Positions 1 to 53,231 are shown, counted from the first letter of the stretch. The stretch is DNA of 64,000 bases from Vespa crabro (GCF_910589235.1 NC_060962.1:7562088-7626087); one strand, 5' to 3'. Translations and numbers: made by a program. The notes: generated by a model from the letters alone, not told the origin.

Positions 1-735
1 TTAATTCGCGCGTGAAACGTAATCTCTTTGTCTCGTTATTTATTTATTTATTTATTTTTTTTTTGTTATTAATTTTCGTCTTCTTTTCGTTTCTTCCAAT
101 ATTTTTTTTATTATTCTCTCTCTCTCTCTTTTTTCTTTTTTAATTTTTTTTCTTTTTCTTTTGTTAATTTAATCGAATAATGTTCGTTTTAATTAATAAG
201 CGATTGGTTTTAATTGTAAAAAAAAAAAAAAAAGACAACTCGATGGTGGTTACGGACATTATTCTGCATATGAAGTTTATGAAACTTATGTTATCTACAA
301 TGATTACGTTATATGTATGTACATACGTGTATATTGTCTGTGGCCGTTCACGCGAGCGACGTTATTAACGTTCCACGAGTATATCAATTTTTCTTGATAT
401 AGTTTAGAACGACGTATGTATTCATATATGTATGTATCTATCTGTCTATGTACGTAAATGCATACTATGTAGACACCATTCGATTACGTTAAACTTGAAT
501 AGATCCGTATACGAGATCAAGTAAAAAAATCTTTCGATCGATATAAATTGAACATATAAATCCAAGGATTTATATCATTTATCATCATCATTTATACGAT
601 TTGATAGTTTTTTTCTTTTTCTTTATTTTTTTTTCTTTTATTTTTATTACTACTATTATTATTATTATTATTATTATTTCTTTTCTTTTTTTTTTTATTT
701 ATTCGTTTGATTTCTACGAGTCATTTATCAAGTAG

Positions 736-737
<2 letters not shown>

Positions 738-782
<45 letters not shown>
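738..782. repeat. (AT)n microsatellite
   Basis: About 22 units. Further long (AT)n tracts: 2230-2287, 4078-4124, 6850-6902, 13359-13394, 19499-19542, 25565-25604, 25630-25669, 26928-26966, 32458-32503, 36046-36086, 38526-38566, 39274-39317, 39567-39606, 40650-40689. They are cruciform-prone and typical of this genome's introns. Confidence 0.95.
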
Positions 783-784
<2 letters not shown>

Positions 785-1510
785 GATGCAATTTAATGTA
801 GTATTAAATTGTATCGAATAATAAAGTATTCGAGTAATAGAGTAATGTCAGAAGTTTTTCAGTGTTCGTTTATTTAGATATCAAATACTATAGTTAAAAA
901 TTTCGAGAGTAAAGTGAATGATATATTTAATTAGATTTATTAATTAGTTTTATTAATAATATATTCATAGAATTTTTAATATTTTATATTTAAATAAACA
1001 ATATTGAACGTTTTAAATATTATACTTTACACGCTCGAAATTTTCGATACGTACATATATATATATATATATGAAAAATAAACGACGATGTATATTATTT
1101 ATTTTTTGATTGAGAGACATTTTCACTCTGTGCCCTTTATTTCGATAAAAAATAATTAAAATTTCTTATATTACTTATTGGTTAATTTAATGGATGAATG
1201 AATAGATCTTCGAGATTTATTATTTCGATAGATCGTGATCAAAGAGAGAACGGAGAAAGTGAGATCTCGTCGACTTTGAACAACTTATTACTTCGAGATA
1301 AAAAATATTTATCAGAATCTTTTAAACATATAAATACGTATATACTTCTATAAGTATCCTATATATATATACATATATATATATACATGTATATATATAT
1401 ATAATGCAATATGATCAATTAAAAATTCAATCATTCAATCATTTTCGTATATAAATTTGATCTCAGAACTTGTTAAAAAAATGATCGATTATACACACAT
1501 AATACATACT

Positions 1511-1519
1511 AATAATAAT

Positions 1520-1606
<87 letters not shown>
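1511..1606. repeat. (AAT)n microsatellite
   Basis: About 30 nearly perfect AAT units with one early interruption, in the upstream region. Confidence 0.95.
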
Positions 1607-1608
<2 letters not shown>

Positions 1609-2228
1609 TAATAACATATATATATATATACATACAAACACACAGATACATATTAATTGAAACTGAATTTTTATCATTACATTAGATCAAAATTAGAGGA
1701 AAAAAAAATTATTACGATCGAGTCATATGGTTCATCTTATCTGTATATATCCATGTAAACAGTTAAACATGCATATATATATATATATAAATAAATAAAT
1801 ATGTATTTATATATAAACACATATGTAATATGATTACTTCATTCATCGCGTCCTTGGTTTATATGTTTGAAGTCACGAGAGAGAGATCACGACCTATGAG
1901 TCCTCCGCTTCGATTATGCACGTATTTCGTTTCGTGCCACTTCCGAGACTCTCAAGCAATCTCACTTTCGATAATACAATTTTCCTCGGTCGATCACGAC
2001 TCATGGAACGCCGATCTATAGATCTCAGGAGAAAGAAAGAGAGAAAGAGAGATAGTTGGTATATACTACTTACGTAACAAACTCGCCGCGGCGTCTATCG
2101 GTCGAGTGCAAATCTCGAGAAAAAACTGAATCATGGATTACATTTGCTAGGCTGCTGCCGCTGCTGTTACTGCTGCTGCTGCTGCTGCTGCAGCAAACTT
2201 TAAACGACTAAAAGGAGGAAGTGAGATG

Positions 2229-2299
<71 letters not shown>

Positions 2300-2491
2300 A
2301 TGAGCTTCCTCTTTCTCTCTCTCTCTCTCTCTTACTCTCTTTATCTATTTGAATATTAACATCTTCAGTGAATAACGTCAAAGTGAATAAAGTCGTCGGT
2401 AATGTAATTTTTCTTCTTGTTGATATTTTTGTTTGTTTGTTTTTCTGCTGTTTTTTTTTCTTCTTTTTTTTTTTTTTTTAGTTATTTTTAG

Positions 2492-2526
<35 letters not shown>

Positions 2527-3744
2527 ATCCATTTTTATATAATTTTTTAATTCTTTTGTTTTTCTTCCTTTTTAATTATATTTCCTCTTCCGTACTCATT
2601 CTATTTTTTTTTCTTCTCCTTACGGATCTTTTTTTTCTTTTCTTCTTCTCATTTTAATTCTGTTTAATCCGTTTTCATATTTAATCGATACTTTTTTCTC
2701 TCTTTTTCTTTTAATTTTTTAATTTATTTAATTGAACAGTAATCTTGAGTAAAGAAAAAAAAAATAATATTTTCAATTAAATATTACTCTGATCGTTTAT
2801 AATGACGATTAAAAGTGCATCATTTTTATAGTCATCTGGAAAAAAAAATAATACGCTTTGTTATTATTTTAAATGTATTTAATTTTTGTTAGATAATACT
2901 ATAAAAAATATAGACTAAATGACATAGCTTTCTTAAAATATGTTGATTTGATAATCGATTCAGATTTTTTAGATATATATGTATATATATATATATATTT
3001 TTCTTTTTTTTATTATATATATAGTTTTTAGAAATTTGCAACAATATTGAAAATTAAGAGTATTAATTTCAAGTAAGAAAAGTAAGTTCTGTAAGTTAAG
3101 TAAGTTTTTAAATTAAGTATGAATATTATTCGTGATTCGGTTCTCGGTATTTATAATTGTAAAGTAAACTTTATTTCGTACTAAAATAATGAACGTCAAG
3201 CATTCGTACAAGAAAACAAAAAAAAAAAAAAAGAAAAAAAAACCGAAAAAGAAAGAAATCAAAAAAGAGGTGAAATTAAATGAATAAAAAAAAAAAAAAA
3301 AAGAAAAATCGAGGGAGAAACGTTTGCAATTTTTTAGGAAACACTTTTATAAGACTTATAATTAATAATATATAATGAATTGAGAAATTTGATTAACGTT
3401 AAAGGGACTAATAAAATTTTTTTTAACAAAATTCTCTGAACAATAATTCCTTTTTGTCTAAATACGATTAGTACGTGATTGGAATTATTAGAAGGAACGT
3501 GTCGAATAGAAGTGCGAATAGAGATATTCTAACGAACAACGTTTCGAGCCATTCCATATCGCGTGACACTTTTTGAAAACCCGTTTAGTCTAATCATACA
3601 TCAGGAAATTCTCTGAAGTATGCATATAATTATCTAAGTCGTCTTTGTCGTAGTTACGAAGTAGAGATATCGATAATATTATCGTAAGACGTGATTAGAA
3701 TCGTTTATGAAACTAGTTTCTTCGATCGATCGAAACAACATTAT

Positions 3745-3784
3745 CTATAGAGTGAGCCAAAAGTTCTTGGCTCATGATAACTTT

Positions 3785-3822
<38 letters not shown>

Positions 3823-4060
3823 ATTACGCTTTCTAGATCAATTTATTTTTTCTTTTTACATTGTAGATGACGCTACAAGCCTTTAGGATTATTTCTTCTT
3901 TCTTTTTTTTCTTATTTTTTTCTTACAAGAAAAGTATATAAAATTAATACGTATGGTTTTGGAAAAGGATAATTTTTTTTTATTTTTAATTTATTCATTT
4001 ATTTTTTTCTTTTTTTTTTCTTATAATCGTTCGGTGACTTTTAAATTACCCTGTATATCT
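3745..4060. mobile_element. Possible degraded Tc1/mariner-like MITE
   Basis: The left edge TATAGAGTGAGCCAAAAGTT and the reverse complement of the right edge, TACAGGGTAATTTAAAAGTC, share a layout (TA-x-AG-x-GT, then AAAAGT) seen in mariner-type ends. The interior is poly-T and AT repeat with no reading frame. The match is imperfect. Confidence 0.35.
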
Positions 4061-4068
4061 AGGTATAT

Positions 4069-4129
<61 letters not shown>

Positions 4130-5359
4130 TATATAGACACATACACACACACATATATATATATATATCGTTATTGTCTATGTACATATATCTTACATTT
4201 ACGTTTTCTTAAGAAGTAGAATTAGAAGTATTTACTTTTTCAATGATCAACAACTCCTTTATGCTTGTTTCTAGTGTCTTAGAATACCTTGAAACATGAA
4301 TGATGAACATTGACTATGAGACGATGAGTCAATAATATAAAACGTTTTCAAACCCAACCCTTACTTCCGCGTTTTCTACGTTCTTATGCATTTGTCATTA
4401 AAAAAAAAAAAAAAGAAAAAAAAATCGAGTTACTAATCACAAAGAAAAAAAAAAAAAAGAAGCAAAGAACAAGACAACAATGATGATTTTACAAGAAAAA
4501 GAAGTTGCTATTTGTTGGATTCCTATTAATATTTATTTTTAATCGATATTTCAAATGAATGGTCGGATCTTTTTTTTTATTCTAATAAAATATCAGTACG
4601 TAATGTATAATAATATAAGTGATTGATATTAAATCGATTGATATAGAAAAATTTTTCATCATTATTTAAATAAAAATATTTGTTAATATATAATAAATCC
4701 AACATTTATAATAAATTGTTAACATTTATATTGTAGATCCAAATACAAACCTGAGATTTAATTATTTATACTGATCAATTATATTAGATATCTAATTATA
4801 TTTTATATACATACACATATATATGTATATCATATATTATATTTTTTATTATGTTTATTATATTTATTATAAATACTGAGAAAAATATTCTTATATATCT
4901 ATTGACCATTTATTTTACAAAATACTTGATATTAATTAATAACAATATTTTATTAAATAAATATTATATATATATATATATATCAATAAATAAATAAATA
5001 AATATATGTAGAAACGAATTTTAAATTGTTGACGTATCGCGTCATTTAAAAAAAAAAAGAAAAGAAAAAAAATAGAAAAAAAAGAAAAGAAAAGAAAAAA
5101 AAAGTCATCAAATCGTTTCTACGTGAATTGAATCAAACGAATCTCGAAATTCATTTCAGAGAGATCACGATACAACATGTAGAGAGTTTAGTATTTAGTT
5201 TACTATGTAAGAGAGAAAACTACTTTTGTCGCTACGTGCCTTTAAACTTAGCTCGTTAACTATACGAATCTACTACTAAAAAGGATTTAGTTATCTAAGA
5301 ACTCGTTTAGAAATGGTTTTCTTTTTTACTTTTCTTTTTTTTTTCTTTTCTATTTTTTT

Positions 5360-5390
<31 letters not shown>

Positions 5391-5955
5391 TTTTCCGAGC
5401 AATACATTCCGAACAACGCGAGATTTCATTTAATTGAGATTACTTAGAGACATAGGTGGTGATATCGTTTAAAGTCACGATTTAAAATACGAAAATGAGA
5501 AAGCTCTCCCCTCTTTAAAAGCCCTATGGTATGTATCAATACACGTATATGATGGTGGTAATGGTGTTGACTCGACGAAAACGTCATTACGATTGGGTCG
5601 AACTGAATGTTGTCGTTCGTTGTTGTCGTCGACTGACGGACAAACGTGTACAGATAGACAGACAGACAGATAGAGAGACAGACAGAGATACAGACAGAGA
5701 GTTCGTATGTACATAGTAGGAAGGTAAAATCTGGGTAACCACAAACTACCGCATTTCAAATACCTCGAAAGGTCAAAGTATTTCAAATGCAAATTCTATT
5801 AGTCTTCGCGAAGCTATGTAATATTTTGTATATAAAGTTTATCGTATGTGGGTGTATAACTGTCAGTGCGAGTGTATGAATGAACACGTAGCATTTGATA
5901 ATAATTATTATTTCTATACCTAATACCATACGCACACATACACATATACATATTC

Positions 5956-5990
<35 letters not shown>

Positions 5991-6846
5991 TTTTCTTTTG
6001 AAGAGAGGTAGGACGGAATATTAAATTCAATTTTACTGCCAGACGTATAGTTGATTTATAGTATAAAAGATCTACGAGACATGCATTTCCCATTTCGTAA
6101 GGAGAATAACATATATTATATTCCATGGTAACTTTATTATTCGTCAAAGTTTTCCCAATTTTTATTTATTATTTTCCCCATATTAATTTTTTCTTTTTTC
6201 TTTGTTTGTTTTTTTCTTTCTTTCCTTCTTTCTTTGTTTATTTTTTTCCCCGGGAAAAATTTAAGAAGAATAAGTATTTAATCGCGATTGTAAAGAAAAT
6301 CGATTATATACTCTCTCTCTCTCTCTCTCTCTCGAGAGAGAGATTCTTTTCGCCTGATTCTTTTCTTTTGGATTTTTCTCTTTCTTTCTCTTTTTTTTTT
6401 TGTTTTTCTTTTTTTCTTTCTTCTTTTACGTATATTTGTAGATTAATAATACTAAGGTGGAAGGTATTTAATCGAGATATTCATTGGTATGTAATATTTT
6501 AGAATTTAATGAACGAGAAAGTAGGAATTTTATTCTATCAATAAATTTTGTCGACATCATTTTAAAAGCAAAAAGTATATATACATTTATATATATATAT
6601 ATATATTTATTCGTGTTTCTTGTTAATTCTCTATGGAAAAAAGAAAGATTAAAGTTATTGCGTAATGTAGAGAAACAGGGAGTATTAGAAAAAAAAAAGA
6701 AAAAAAAAATATATATATATATATATATAAAATTCTTTATGTCATCGGTTTCCATTTGAAAAGAAAGCAAAAAGATTATACGTTTTTGTTAGTTCACAAA
6801 ATTTACGATTCATCGATCGTATTATATAGAATTTTAAATATGTATG

Positions 6847-6898
<52 letters not shown>

Positions 6899-7352
6899 TA
6901 TGTTTACGTGTGCCTCTATTGTGTGTACGTACACGCGTGTGTTTGGTAATGCATTAAGGTTTACGTCACAGGTCAGACGTTCGTAGTGGACATTGAAAGA
7001 TACTTGCGTTATCGATGCACCATACTTCAAGTTTATTACATAATAGTATATTAATAAGGAAATAAGCTTGTTGTTGCCTTGACATTAACAACTCGTAAAT
7101 ATAATAGAACCGTTCCTCCTCGGAGATCATCGTTCTCTCGTTTTTTATTTTATTGTATATTTTTCTTTTTTTTTTTTTTTTTTTTTTTTTATTCTTTATT
7201 TCGTTTGTTTTTTTTCTGTACATTTTTACATCAGGTGAAAGCCGAGAATTTTTCTTCTTCATTTTTATTTGTATTTTATTTTATTTTATTTTATTTTTTT
7301 TCTGATTGGGAAGACAAACGTGTTTGACATATTTTACGAATTATATAAATAA

Positions 7353-7383
<31 letters not shown>

Positions 7384-8577
7384 ATGCATTATTTTTTTAT
7401 AATATTATATTACATGAAATTATATTATTGTATTAGACATGCGTAGGCAAGTGCATTTAATTATTAATTGTTATTAGAATATATGCATTGCATTATTAAT
7501 TCGTATTACAATAGATATAATTTAATTATAATTGCAAGCTATAATAAATGCACATTATTAATAATGCATATTACAATAAATCCGTTTAATCTATTACAAA
7601 AGGAACGTATATAATCATCAAGTGAAAAGAAAGGAGGAAGAAAAAAGAAAAAAGAAAGAAAAAAAGAATAAAGATCTATGACGCAAATTATCCATTCAAG
7701 TCTAGCTTTCCCTACTCACCCTCTTGTCTTTAATTTAACAATATCTCTCGACAAGAGCTCAATACAATAGGGTGATTCGAGGACAGTGACTTTTTTTTTT
7801 TTTAAAACTGCTTATCATCGTCACGGATTAAGATATTTTTAAATAATATGTATGCACGTATTACATTTTCAAAATTTCGACGTAAAAAACGACGAAATAA
7901 TTTTTTTATCTTTGTTTATTTTTTTTTTTTTTTTGTTTTTGTTTTATTTTATCCCTATTATTATTAAATATTGAATTAATATTAACAAACGTAGAAATAA
8001 TAGGAGATGAAACGTATGACGATCGTGACTTTGGATCATTTAATTTCGTGTTCGATCAGATTATTTCGATTCGATTCGATTTGATTCGATATGATTCGAT
8101 TCGATTATAATATGTTCGTCTGGAGGCTTTGGAAATATACTTGAACCATCTACTTCAAAACGAATACAGGTGCATTGGGATAAAAGAGAAGCGGGATTAT
8201 TCAACAAAGCCCTGTCGCAAACGATCTCATTTACTTATCTTCACCTGCCACGGGTCTCTTCTATTCGAGATATCTTATATAGGTGTGGGTATTTGTACAT
8301 GTATATTTTATGCGTTAATGGTCAGTTCAAAGTCGTTCGTTTTTACTTCGATATATATAATATATGTATATATTATATATATATATATATATTAGAGAAA
8401 AAAAAAAATATATATATATATATATACTTATATACATTGATAAAGATTATTTTGTAAAATTAAATAAATGTATATAATTTTAATATATAAAAAAAAATAT
8501 ATATGTATATATTTGTTTTTCTAATAAGGATAATTTCAATATTTTTTTTTTAAATTTGACAATATCTTCTTTCTTTT

Positions 8578-8634
<57 letters not shown>

Positions 8635-9129
8635 TATTTTTATATTATTTATTTATTTCATCGTTTATATTAGCGTCAAAACTCAAAGAGGAGTTTATAT
8701 TTCGCATTGTCATTTGAGTTGGTTATTTTCAAAAGTAAAGATTCAATTGCACACGATATTGCGCGTTATTTCGGTTTTATAGACACAGAACGATTGTTTC
8801 GCAGGTCAAAGGGATCGGTTTTGAGTAGGTGGCACAGAAGTGGAGTAGAGACGATAGTAGACGATAGGGGATGTCGTTGGCAAGGTATAGTCTGTCAAGA
8901 ACAGACCTGATGGCGTTTATATAATCACGTGGTTAAATTGTTGTACTGTTATCTCTATGTTTACGTAATCCAATCGAAATTTACATAGTATCGTTTTCAC
9001 TAGCAAGAAATATAAAAATCTCAGTTATCATCTTTCTCTTGTCTTTTGACTTTTGTGAGATTATTATTTAAGTTATTTTCCAAATTGAAAATGGGAAAGT
9101 GAATTTGACACAAAAAAAATAATATATAT

Positions 9130-9161
<32 letters not shown>

Positions 9162-9823
9162 AATATATTATTTAATATATTTATTTATAATTATTAATAT
9201 ATATTTTAATTGGTTCTCTTCGTTAAAATAGAGAAAAGAAAAAAAAGAAAAAAAAAATTGAAAAAAGAAAAAGAAAAAGGAGAGAAAGAAAAGAAAAATG
9301 AATAAAGAAGAACAAAACGTAACAAAACAAAACAAAATAAAACAGGAAAAAAAGAAAGACATCCTTCGGAATATTTCTTATACAGCTCGATGAGCAATCC
9401 GACAACAATCGGCCAATTATAAAAATGCACAATAAGGAAAGAAGCAGGAATTCAATAATCAGTCTCGCTCGTCGTTCGTCTTTCGATGGATGGGGCAATT
9501 AGCGAGATAGAAACTGTGTTAAAAAGAAAAAAAAAAAAAAAAAATAAAAGAAAAAAAAGAAAAGAAAAAAAAAAAAGAAAAATAAAAGAAAAAATGAAAC
9601 CGGGGAAATAAAATAAGGAGGAAGATTTTCGTTCATCCTTTGTAATTAACGTTTCTCGTAACTATCGATTTTCTTTTTCTTATCCTTTCAATATATATGT
9701 AAATATATAATATATGAAAGATTGAATCGACGATATAAATGTATATTATTCATTTAATATTTATCGAGATTATTTTTTTCTAATATTATGTAATATATTT
9801 ATTATTTTACAGATAAGGACATC

Positions 9824-48433
<38,610 letters not shown>

Positions 48434-48596
48434 TGTGGATTGCGTTAGTGATTACTTCACAGTGACTTTTTTCAATATGTACATTACAATTTTGAACATA
48501 TTTATATAAGGATTATTAGTGAAAAAGTGTATATACTATAAAATCCCTTCCATGTACCTGTAATCAATACTTTGACAAAAACATTTTTTAAACATT

Positions 48597-48639
<43 letters not shown>

Positions 48640-50207
48640 TTTATATATATATCTTTCAAATATCCCGATTAAATGGTACACTGGTCTTAAGAAAAACTTA
48701 AAAGCGCTTATTCTCAAAGTGTGTAGAGTTATTCTGGTGCTAAAGTGGTGCTGCGTGGAACATAAATCAGTGTATTCTATGTGACATCGTTTAAAGTGTG
48801 TCGCCATCGACAATTCATTTTCCACGTGTTATTAATGTTTCTTAGCATTTATTGTTATACAAAAAAAAGAAAAAAAAGGAAAAAGAAAAAAAAGAAAAAA
48901 AAAAAATAAGAAACACAGTAACACGATAGAGTATTTTGACATCTTATGTGCTTAAAACAAGCAAAATCTACATGGAAAGAAATATATCATATTTTGTGTA
49001 TGACAATATTTTATGTTTGTCAAATTTCATTTCTGAAATAATTTATATAACACTGATACGACCTTCCTCAGAAATATATTATGAGGGATACAGTGTTGAT
49101 GGTGATAAGAAAGAAAAAAAAAAAAAAAAGAAAAAAAAAAAGAGAAAACAAACAAACAAACAAACAAAAAAATTTGTCAGTGTTTTTCAATTTTGCTAAG
49201 AATAATAATGTTATATTTGTAAATAATATAAAAGGATCTGTGCTCTATTGTATCGTGATGCTAAGTGTACCTAATTAATATTTAAGAATTTCAGCATTGA
49301 CTTGAAGATATCTTTTACTATCGTGGAGGCAACTATGGTATTTAGAGTATCACGGATGTTAACGTTGTGCAACGTATGGATTCTTAATGATGAACTCTTA
49401 CAAACTATAATGTTAATTTTTCAATATGTGTTATGTAAGTATTTGTAACTGATGTGATTACATGGTCGAAAATCATCTAATTTTAAATATTCGACAATTT
49501 TGAACATATCCATTTTGTGTTAGATAAATGATTTCATTTTACAAATAATACTCCCATACATCATGAATAATTTATATTTCATTAATTTCAAAATGAAATA
49601 TGAAATATTAGAATGTATCTTACTCTTCGATTGATTATATTTTTGCGTTTGGCTAAAATTTTTTTTTTGTTCTATTTCGTATTTTTTTCTTTTTTTTTTT
49701 TGAAATATAAATTTTGTATTTTCTTTTCCTCTTTTTTTTTTTTTTTTTTTGTAAAATGTAAATTTCACGATTAGAGATATTCCATGAAAATTTTCGAGTT
49801 TAGTTTGAGGGATAAAAATTGAATACTGTAATACGATTATTGTATTATCGAATACTCTCATTGTACTAATTCAATTAATTTTCTCTTACATGGTAATTAA
49901 ATTTGCAATATACGTCGAAGAGTGAGGATCAAGGCTGTGAAAACTGATTCTTTTGCTTTGTAAAAATGTTCTAATGTGCAAGTGGGAATTTGTAAATTTA
50001 AGAGTTATTAGATTTAAAAAAAAAAAAAAATGAAAAAAAAAAGAAAAGAAAAAGAAAAAGAAAAAAAGAAAAAACTTAGAGGAAACTATTTAAGATAAGA
50101 GATCCAGTATACGACAATTTGCTTATCTACAATTAAGATTATCCTGTTCCTTTAATATCTCATAGAGATAATTTATTTTAAATCTTTAATATAACTCAAA
50201 TAGATAA

Positions 50208-50252
<45 letters not shown>

Positions 50253-51231
50253 AAATAAATTACCTCCTGGAATTATTTTTTAATTATAGATCGAATAAAA
50301 GATTCAAAAAATTTATAAGTTTTAATAGAATTATGATATTTTTTGTTACTACCTCTTTATCATATTATTTTATCTTATCTTGTATTAAATGAAGTAAGAT
50401 TATTATTTCTGATTGAAATGATCTAAGAAAAAAAAAAAAAAAAGAAAATGATATATTATTTCATAAAATATTATCTGATATTATATTAAAATTTATATAA
50501 ATTTTTCGATCAAATTGACTATATATATATATATAATATATATATAATATATATAATATATATATATATATAATAAAATACACACGATTTAATATAGTAC
50601 AATAAGATTTTATATACCATATTTAAAACATTGACGATGCAAATTTCATCTCTATGATAAAAACATAATTTTATTTATTAAAAATATCTATCAATTAACG
50701 TAAAAGCTATGTTTTAAGATAAAGTAATAATTTATCTCTATAATTGTTTCATAGAATTATATACACATATATAGTTTGTATTTATGTAAATTTATATATG
50801 ATATCAATATGAATGTACAAGATAATAGATTTTTTTTTTTTTTATTAAAAAGGTGGAATTTTATATTTCTATATAGAAACTGTAATATTATCTATAAATT
50901 CATATTTATATACATATTTTTTCAATTTTCAATAGACAATTATCTTCCAGTTGTAGATTTTATCTTATCATATAGTAATTTGATATTTATTTCTTTGGAT
51001 TTCTACAAAAAGTTTTTCGAGAGACAAATGATTATTATTATCTTTTTCTAATATAAAATTGTTTAATTCGTTACTTCTCAAAAGATTGTCTGTATATCTT
51101 TTTCGTTAATTTCACTTTTAAAACAGTTCTTCTTTTTTCTTTTTTTTTCTTTTTTTTTTTTCGAAGACATTTTATTATCTTTCAAGTTTGTTCCATTGGA
51201 ACAAAACATATTCGACATTTTAATCATTAAA
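48434..51231. other. 3' UTR and flank of cycle, then the gap to RPA43
   Basis: No coding sequence is supported. From 48434 to about 50100 the sequence is moderately complex and likely cycle 3' UTR. AATAAA words occur at 50254 and 50294. Simple repeats: (AT)n about 48601-48632, poly-A blocks about 48860-48907, 49111-49142 and 50022-50070, (GA)n about 50228-50252. The two genes converge here, so 3' ends may come close. Confidence 0.6.
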
Positions 51232-51237
51232 TTTATT
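51232..51237 (-). terminator. Polyadenylation signal AATAAA next to the RPA43 stop codon
   Basis: On the minus strand AATAAA lies a few bases after the TAA at 51240-51242. T-rich sequence follows. If used, the 3' UTR is very short; other AATAAA-like words occur nearby. Confidence 0.4.
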
Positions 51238-51239
51238 AT

Positions 51240-53231
51240 TTATCGTATGCTTTCTGTTTTTATTTTTGTTTCTTGAGGTTCTAATTCTAAATCTACTTTT
51301 ACTTTAGATTTTTTATGTGACTTTTTAATATTAATCTCATTTTGCGTGTCATATTCATCATTGGCATTATAATTTGCATCATTACTATGTCTATTCTTTG
51401 AAGATTTTTTACTTGTCGACGTACAATCTGACGGATAATCATCTAATTTTTCTTTCTTAATTGTTACATTTTCATAATCTAATTCTATTTCTAATGTTTC
51501 TGCGCGTTTCCTTTTATGTTTCTTTCCTGACTCACTAAAACTGTTCTCATTATCAGTTTCATTATTAACGATAGATTTTTCTGTTTTAATCTTAACTTTT
51601 TGTTTTTTATGATCGTACGGTTGAGTACATTCTGTCTCGCTACAATCTTCCACTTTAATTTCAACATAACCAAATTCAGATTCGGAATCTGTTAAAGACT
51701 TTTTTATCTGCTTTTTAGAAGATTTACTTTTATGACACGTTGATTCCTCTTTGATATTAATTGACTTTGATAATTTCTCTAACTTAATTGGTATTTTAAA
51801 TTCATTTTCAGAATGTTTTTCACTTTCTGATTGAACATCATTTTGTACATCATAATCTATGCTACCATTGGCATCCATAGAATATTTCAACTTTTTAGAA
51901 TGTTTCTTAGATTTCTTTATGTATTTTTTCGATTCAGTTTCGGTATCAGTAGTAGACGTATCTTTTTCTACTTTAATTGTAACATTACTATAATCAAATT
52001 CTGATTCTGATATATCCGTTGATTTTCTTTTTAAACTCTTTTTATTTTTCTTCTTTTCCTTAACGGATATTTCATTGCCATTTAAATAACTCACATTGTC
52101 GTAAGAAATATTTAAATGTTCATCATTTTCTGCATCAACAATTGATTCAGATTTTGTTATACATTTTTTAGAATGCTTTTTATTTTCTTCTACTTCCTCG
52201 TCTTCCGTATCTTGATTATTCAAACACTTTTTCTTCGTTAAGTGTTTTTCCAAAGATATATCTTCCTTTATTTTTCTCAATTTCTTCCTCTTTTTAGTAG
52301 ACCGACATATTTCCACATTTGAATTATCAGTATCGTCGCTTTCATGCACTGCATAGAACGTTCCATTAGAAGAAACACGTGCAGGTAATTTACAACCTTG
52401 TAGATAGTCACTGGTGGGTAAGCGAAATAAAAAAAAAAAAAAAAAAAAAGAAATATAGCCCATTACTTTCAATTGAATTTATAATTGAATATAATTTCTC
52501 TTTTACTTTATTGAAAGAGAAAAAAAAAAAAAAACAATAATCTACTTACGCTTCATTTAATATCCCTCGTATAAATGGTAATCTACTAGTAAAATCCAAA
52601 TTTGTAACTTTAAATCTAACTTCTTGTCCAATATTTACCGTATCACCTGGCCAATTTTCTACATTCTCTGGTTTAGGTATAGAGACATTAAAAGCTTTGT
52701 GCATAAGTACACCAATATAATTAGCGCCCTTTTTGTGAACAACGCCTAAACAAAAATTTGTCATAATTGACAGAGAAATGTTATAAAATAATTTTAATAA
52801 TTAAATATATGTTTAATGATATATATATATTACCTTTCAATAAATGGCCAATTTGTGGTCTGAATACATAAAAATCTGCTTCAATGTCAATATGAATGAA
52901 ACATGAATCATAAAATATATCTCCAAGGGGAGTAAGTAATTTTGGATTCTTGTAAGCCAAAAGAAAGCCTTGTAATCTGTGAAAAATTATTCAATGATAT
53001 ATTTATTAATATTTATTAATTATATTATTTATATACATACTCTGAATCATATGCGTTCAAACCAGAACTTAATATTTCATTTAATGCTGCACCAAGATCA
53101 TTCATATGATATGGATGCAATCCAAGATGCTTTTTCATACGTTCAAAATATACATGTGAATCTTCATCTTCTAAAAGACCTGCTAACTCTAACAGAGACC
53201 ATGTTATTCCTGTATATGGTCTAAACTTCAT
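51240..53231 (-). CDS. POLR1F: DNA-directed RNA polymerase I subunit RPA43 (POLR1F/TWISTNB)
   Basis: Four exons on the minus strand: 53231-53041, 52976-52834, 52745-52550 and 52410-51240, together 1701 nt or 566 residues, all in phase with GT-AG sites. RPA43 pairs with RPA14 in the stalk of nucleolar RNA polymerase I and contacts the initiation factor RRN3. The N-terminal RPB7-like part reads LNEILSSGLNAYDSELQGFL, then LLTPLGDIFYDSCFIHIDIE. The OB-fold part reads GVVHKKGANYIGVLMHKAFN, then SIPKPENVENWP and VRFKV. I chose the ATG at 53231 because the peptide after it begins the conserved region; a GTG further upstream is not a start. Residues 178-566 form a Lys/Ser/Glu-rich tail much longer than that of the mammalian protein (about 340 residues in total), with about four degenerate repeats and seven psi-K-x-E motifs. 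It converges on cycle and diverges from BRCA2. Confidence 0.93.

Larger units (their letters stand above)
1..9812. other. Region upstream of the first cycle coding exon
   Basis: No coding sequence is supported. It is filled with poly-T/poly-A blocks and (AT)n tracts. More complex islands lie at about 1830-2220, 3430-3740, 5540-5800, 8040-8340 and 8640-9060. The island at 2060-2220 ends in a donor-like GGAGGAA/GTGAGA and has CTG repeats and a six-codon upstream frame, so it may be a leader exon. CACGTG occurs at 8926-8931 next to TTTATATAA. Confidence 0.5.

Noticed and set aside
1830..2021. 63-codon ATG frame
   Set aside because: Short, no family, no splice continuation.
8707..8910. 67-codon frame before cycle exon 1
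   Set aside because: Starts at TTG and has no fitting donor phase; region kept only as a possible promoter or leader.
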